Shown: positions 63,666 through 64,000 of the stretch, piece by piece | Layout of the letters: every line of letters begins with the position of its first letter | How positions within the stretch are numbered: the stretch's first letter is position 1 | Assembly (NCBI GenBank): GCA_008933995.1 | Contig: WARS01000011.1 | Coordinates: 10,011,516-10,075,515, forward strand | Direction of reading: 5' to 3' | Source of the DNA: Datnioides undecimradiatus | Lineage: Eukaryota > Chordata > Actinopteri > Lobotiformes > Datnioididae | Length of the DNA: 64,000 bases | Position numbers and translations under genes: made by a program | Notes under the pieces: model-generated | The model's input: the letters and a program-made list of their open reading frames with translations, nothing else | What the model was told of the DNA's origin: nothing | The model's database searches: none

Positions 63666-64000
63666 GACAGTGTGAAAAAAAGGACTTTTCCACGAGTCTT
63701 TTTCCATTTAGACCTCAGGGAGAAGGCTTTATTTAGTCTAGCCAGTCTGTAATGCGTAGCTTCTGTTGGTCTTGACTGAGGTGGACCATGATGCTAAGTG
63801 GGGCCCTGTCTATGCCAGAGTGCTGAGAAGCAGATGTGCTGGGTGATCAGCTTGAGTCTCAGCCACAGCTCCTCTTCCTGGATGTTAGGTTCTGTGGTGT
63901 CCAACTGTCAGAGTTTCCCCGAGGCTGCTAATCGGCTTTGAAATGGAAACAATTAGTTCCATAGCTGAGGTAGTCTGTTGTGTGGCTGGATTCTGCCTAA

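Larger units (their letters stand above)
16705..64000 (+). other. rora: rora intron 1 (partial, at least 47 kb)
   Basis: No zinc-finger, hinge or ligand-binding exon of RORalpha was recognised after exon 1. I looked on the + strand for the isoform-1 linker (pattern Thr-Lys-Lys-Thr-His) and the start of the first zinc finger and found neither. Vertebrate RORA genes have extremely long first introns, so this interval is taken as intronic to the window end. Its content is unique AT-rich DNA, microsatellites and candidate regulatory blocks listed separately. A nested non-coding gene cannot be excluded. Confidence 0.75.

Overview
This window looks like genomic DNA from a ray-finned (teleost) fish and is almost entirely non-coding. 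It has no bacterial-style gene density, no long ORFs (the longest unrecognised ones are about 140-155 codons, with no domain I can name), many GT/CA microsatellites and homopolymer tracts, and one degraded copy of a miniature DNA transposon that I know from percomorph fish genomes.

One exon can be identified with confidence. Positions 16551-16704 (+) encode the first 51 residues and the first base of codon 52 of the nuclear receptor RORalpha, isoform 1 type (gene rora; the teleost paralogue, roraa or rorab, cannot be decided here). It has a strong Kozak start, an in-frame stop 24 bases upstream, and ends at a consensus splice donor (AGAG|GTAAGC). The remaining exons (hinge leader, zinc fingers, ligand-binding domain) are not visible in the 47 kb downstream, so 16705-64000 is read as part of a very long first intron. 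This fits the known architecture of RORA in vertebrates.

Layout: 1-15341 is upstream, intergenic-looking DNA with a degenerate telomere-like patch (about 5.0 kb), a possible Tc1-type terminal repeat remnant (6.57 kb) and the fish MITE (10996-11250). 15342-15801 is a CpG- and E-box-containing block followed by a GAT-rich tract, about 0.8-1.2 kb before the start codon. 16380-16550 is the proximal 5' flank or 5' UTR. The start of the intron (16705-17900) is still CpG-rich. The rest of the intron is AT-rich with blocks that look like conserved non-coding regulatory elements: homeodomain, PBX/HOX, POU, NFI, CRE and GATA-like motifs in unique sequence. These are separated by microsatellites and featureless DNA. 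The enhancer calls rest on motif content only and need cross-species alignment.

The most interesting protein-level observation is in exon 1. The N-terminal segment that in human RORalpha1 carries the histone-H3K27-like ARKS motif (Lys38 methyl-degron) and the Ser35 phosphosite reads LRKA with a Thr at the phosphosite in this fish. I found no CRISPR, phage or other undescribed system, and I do not claim one.
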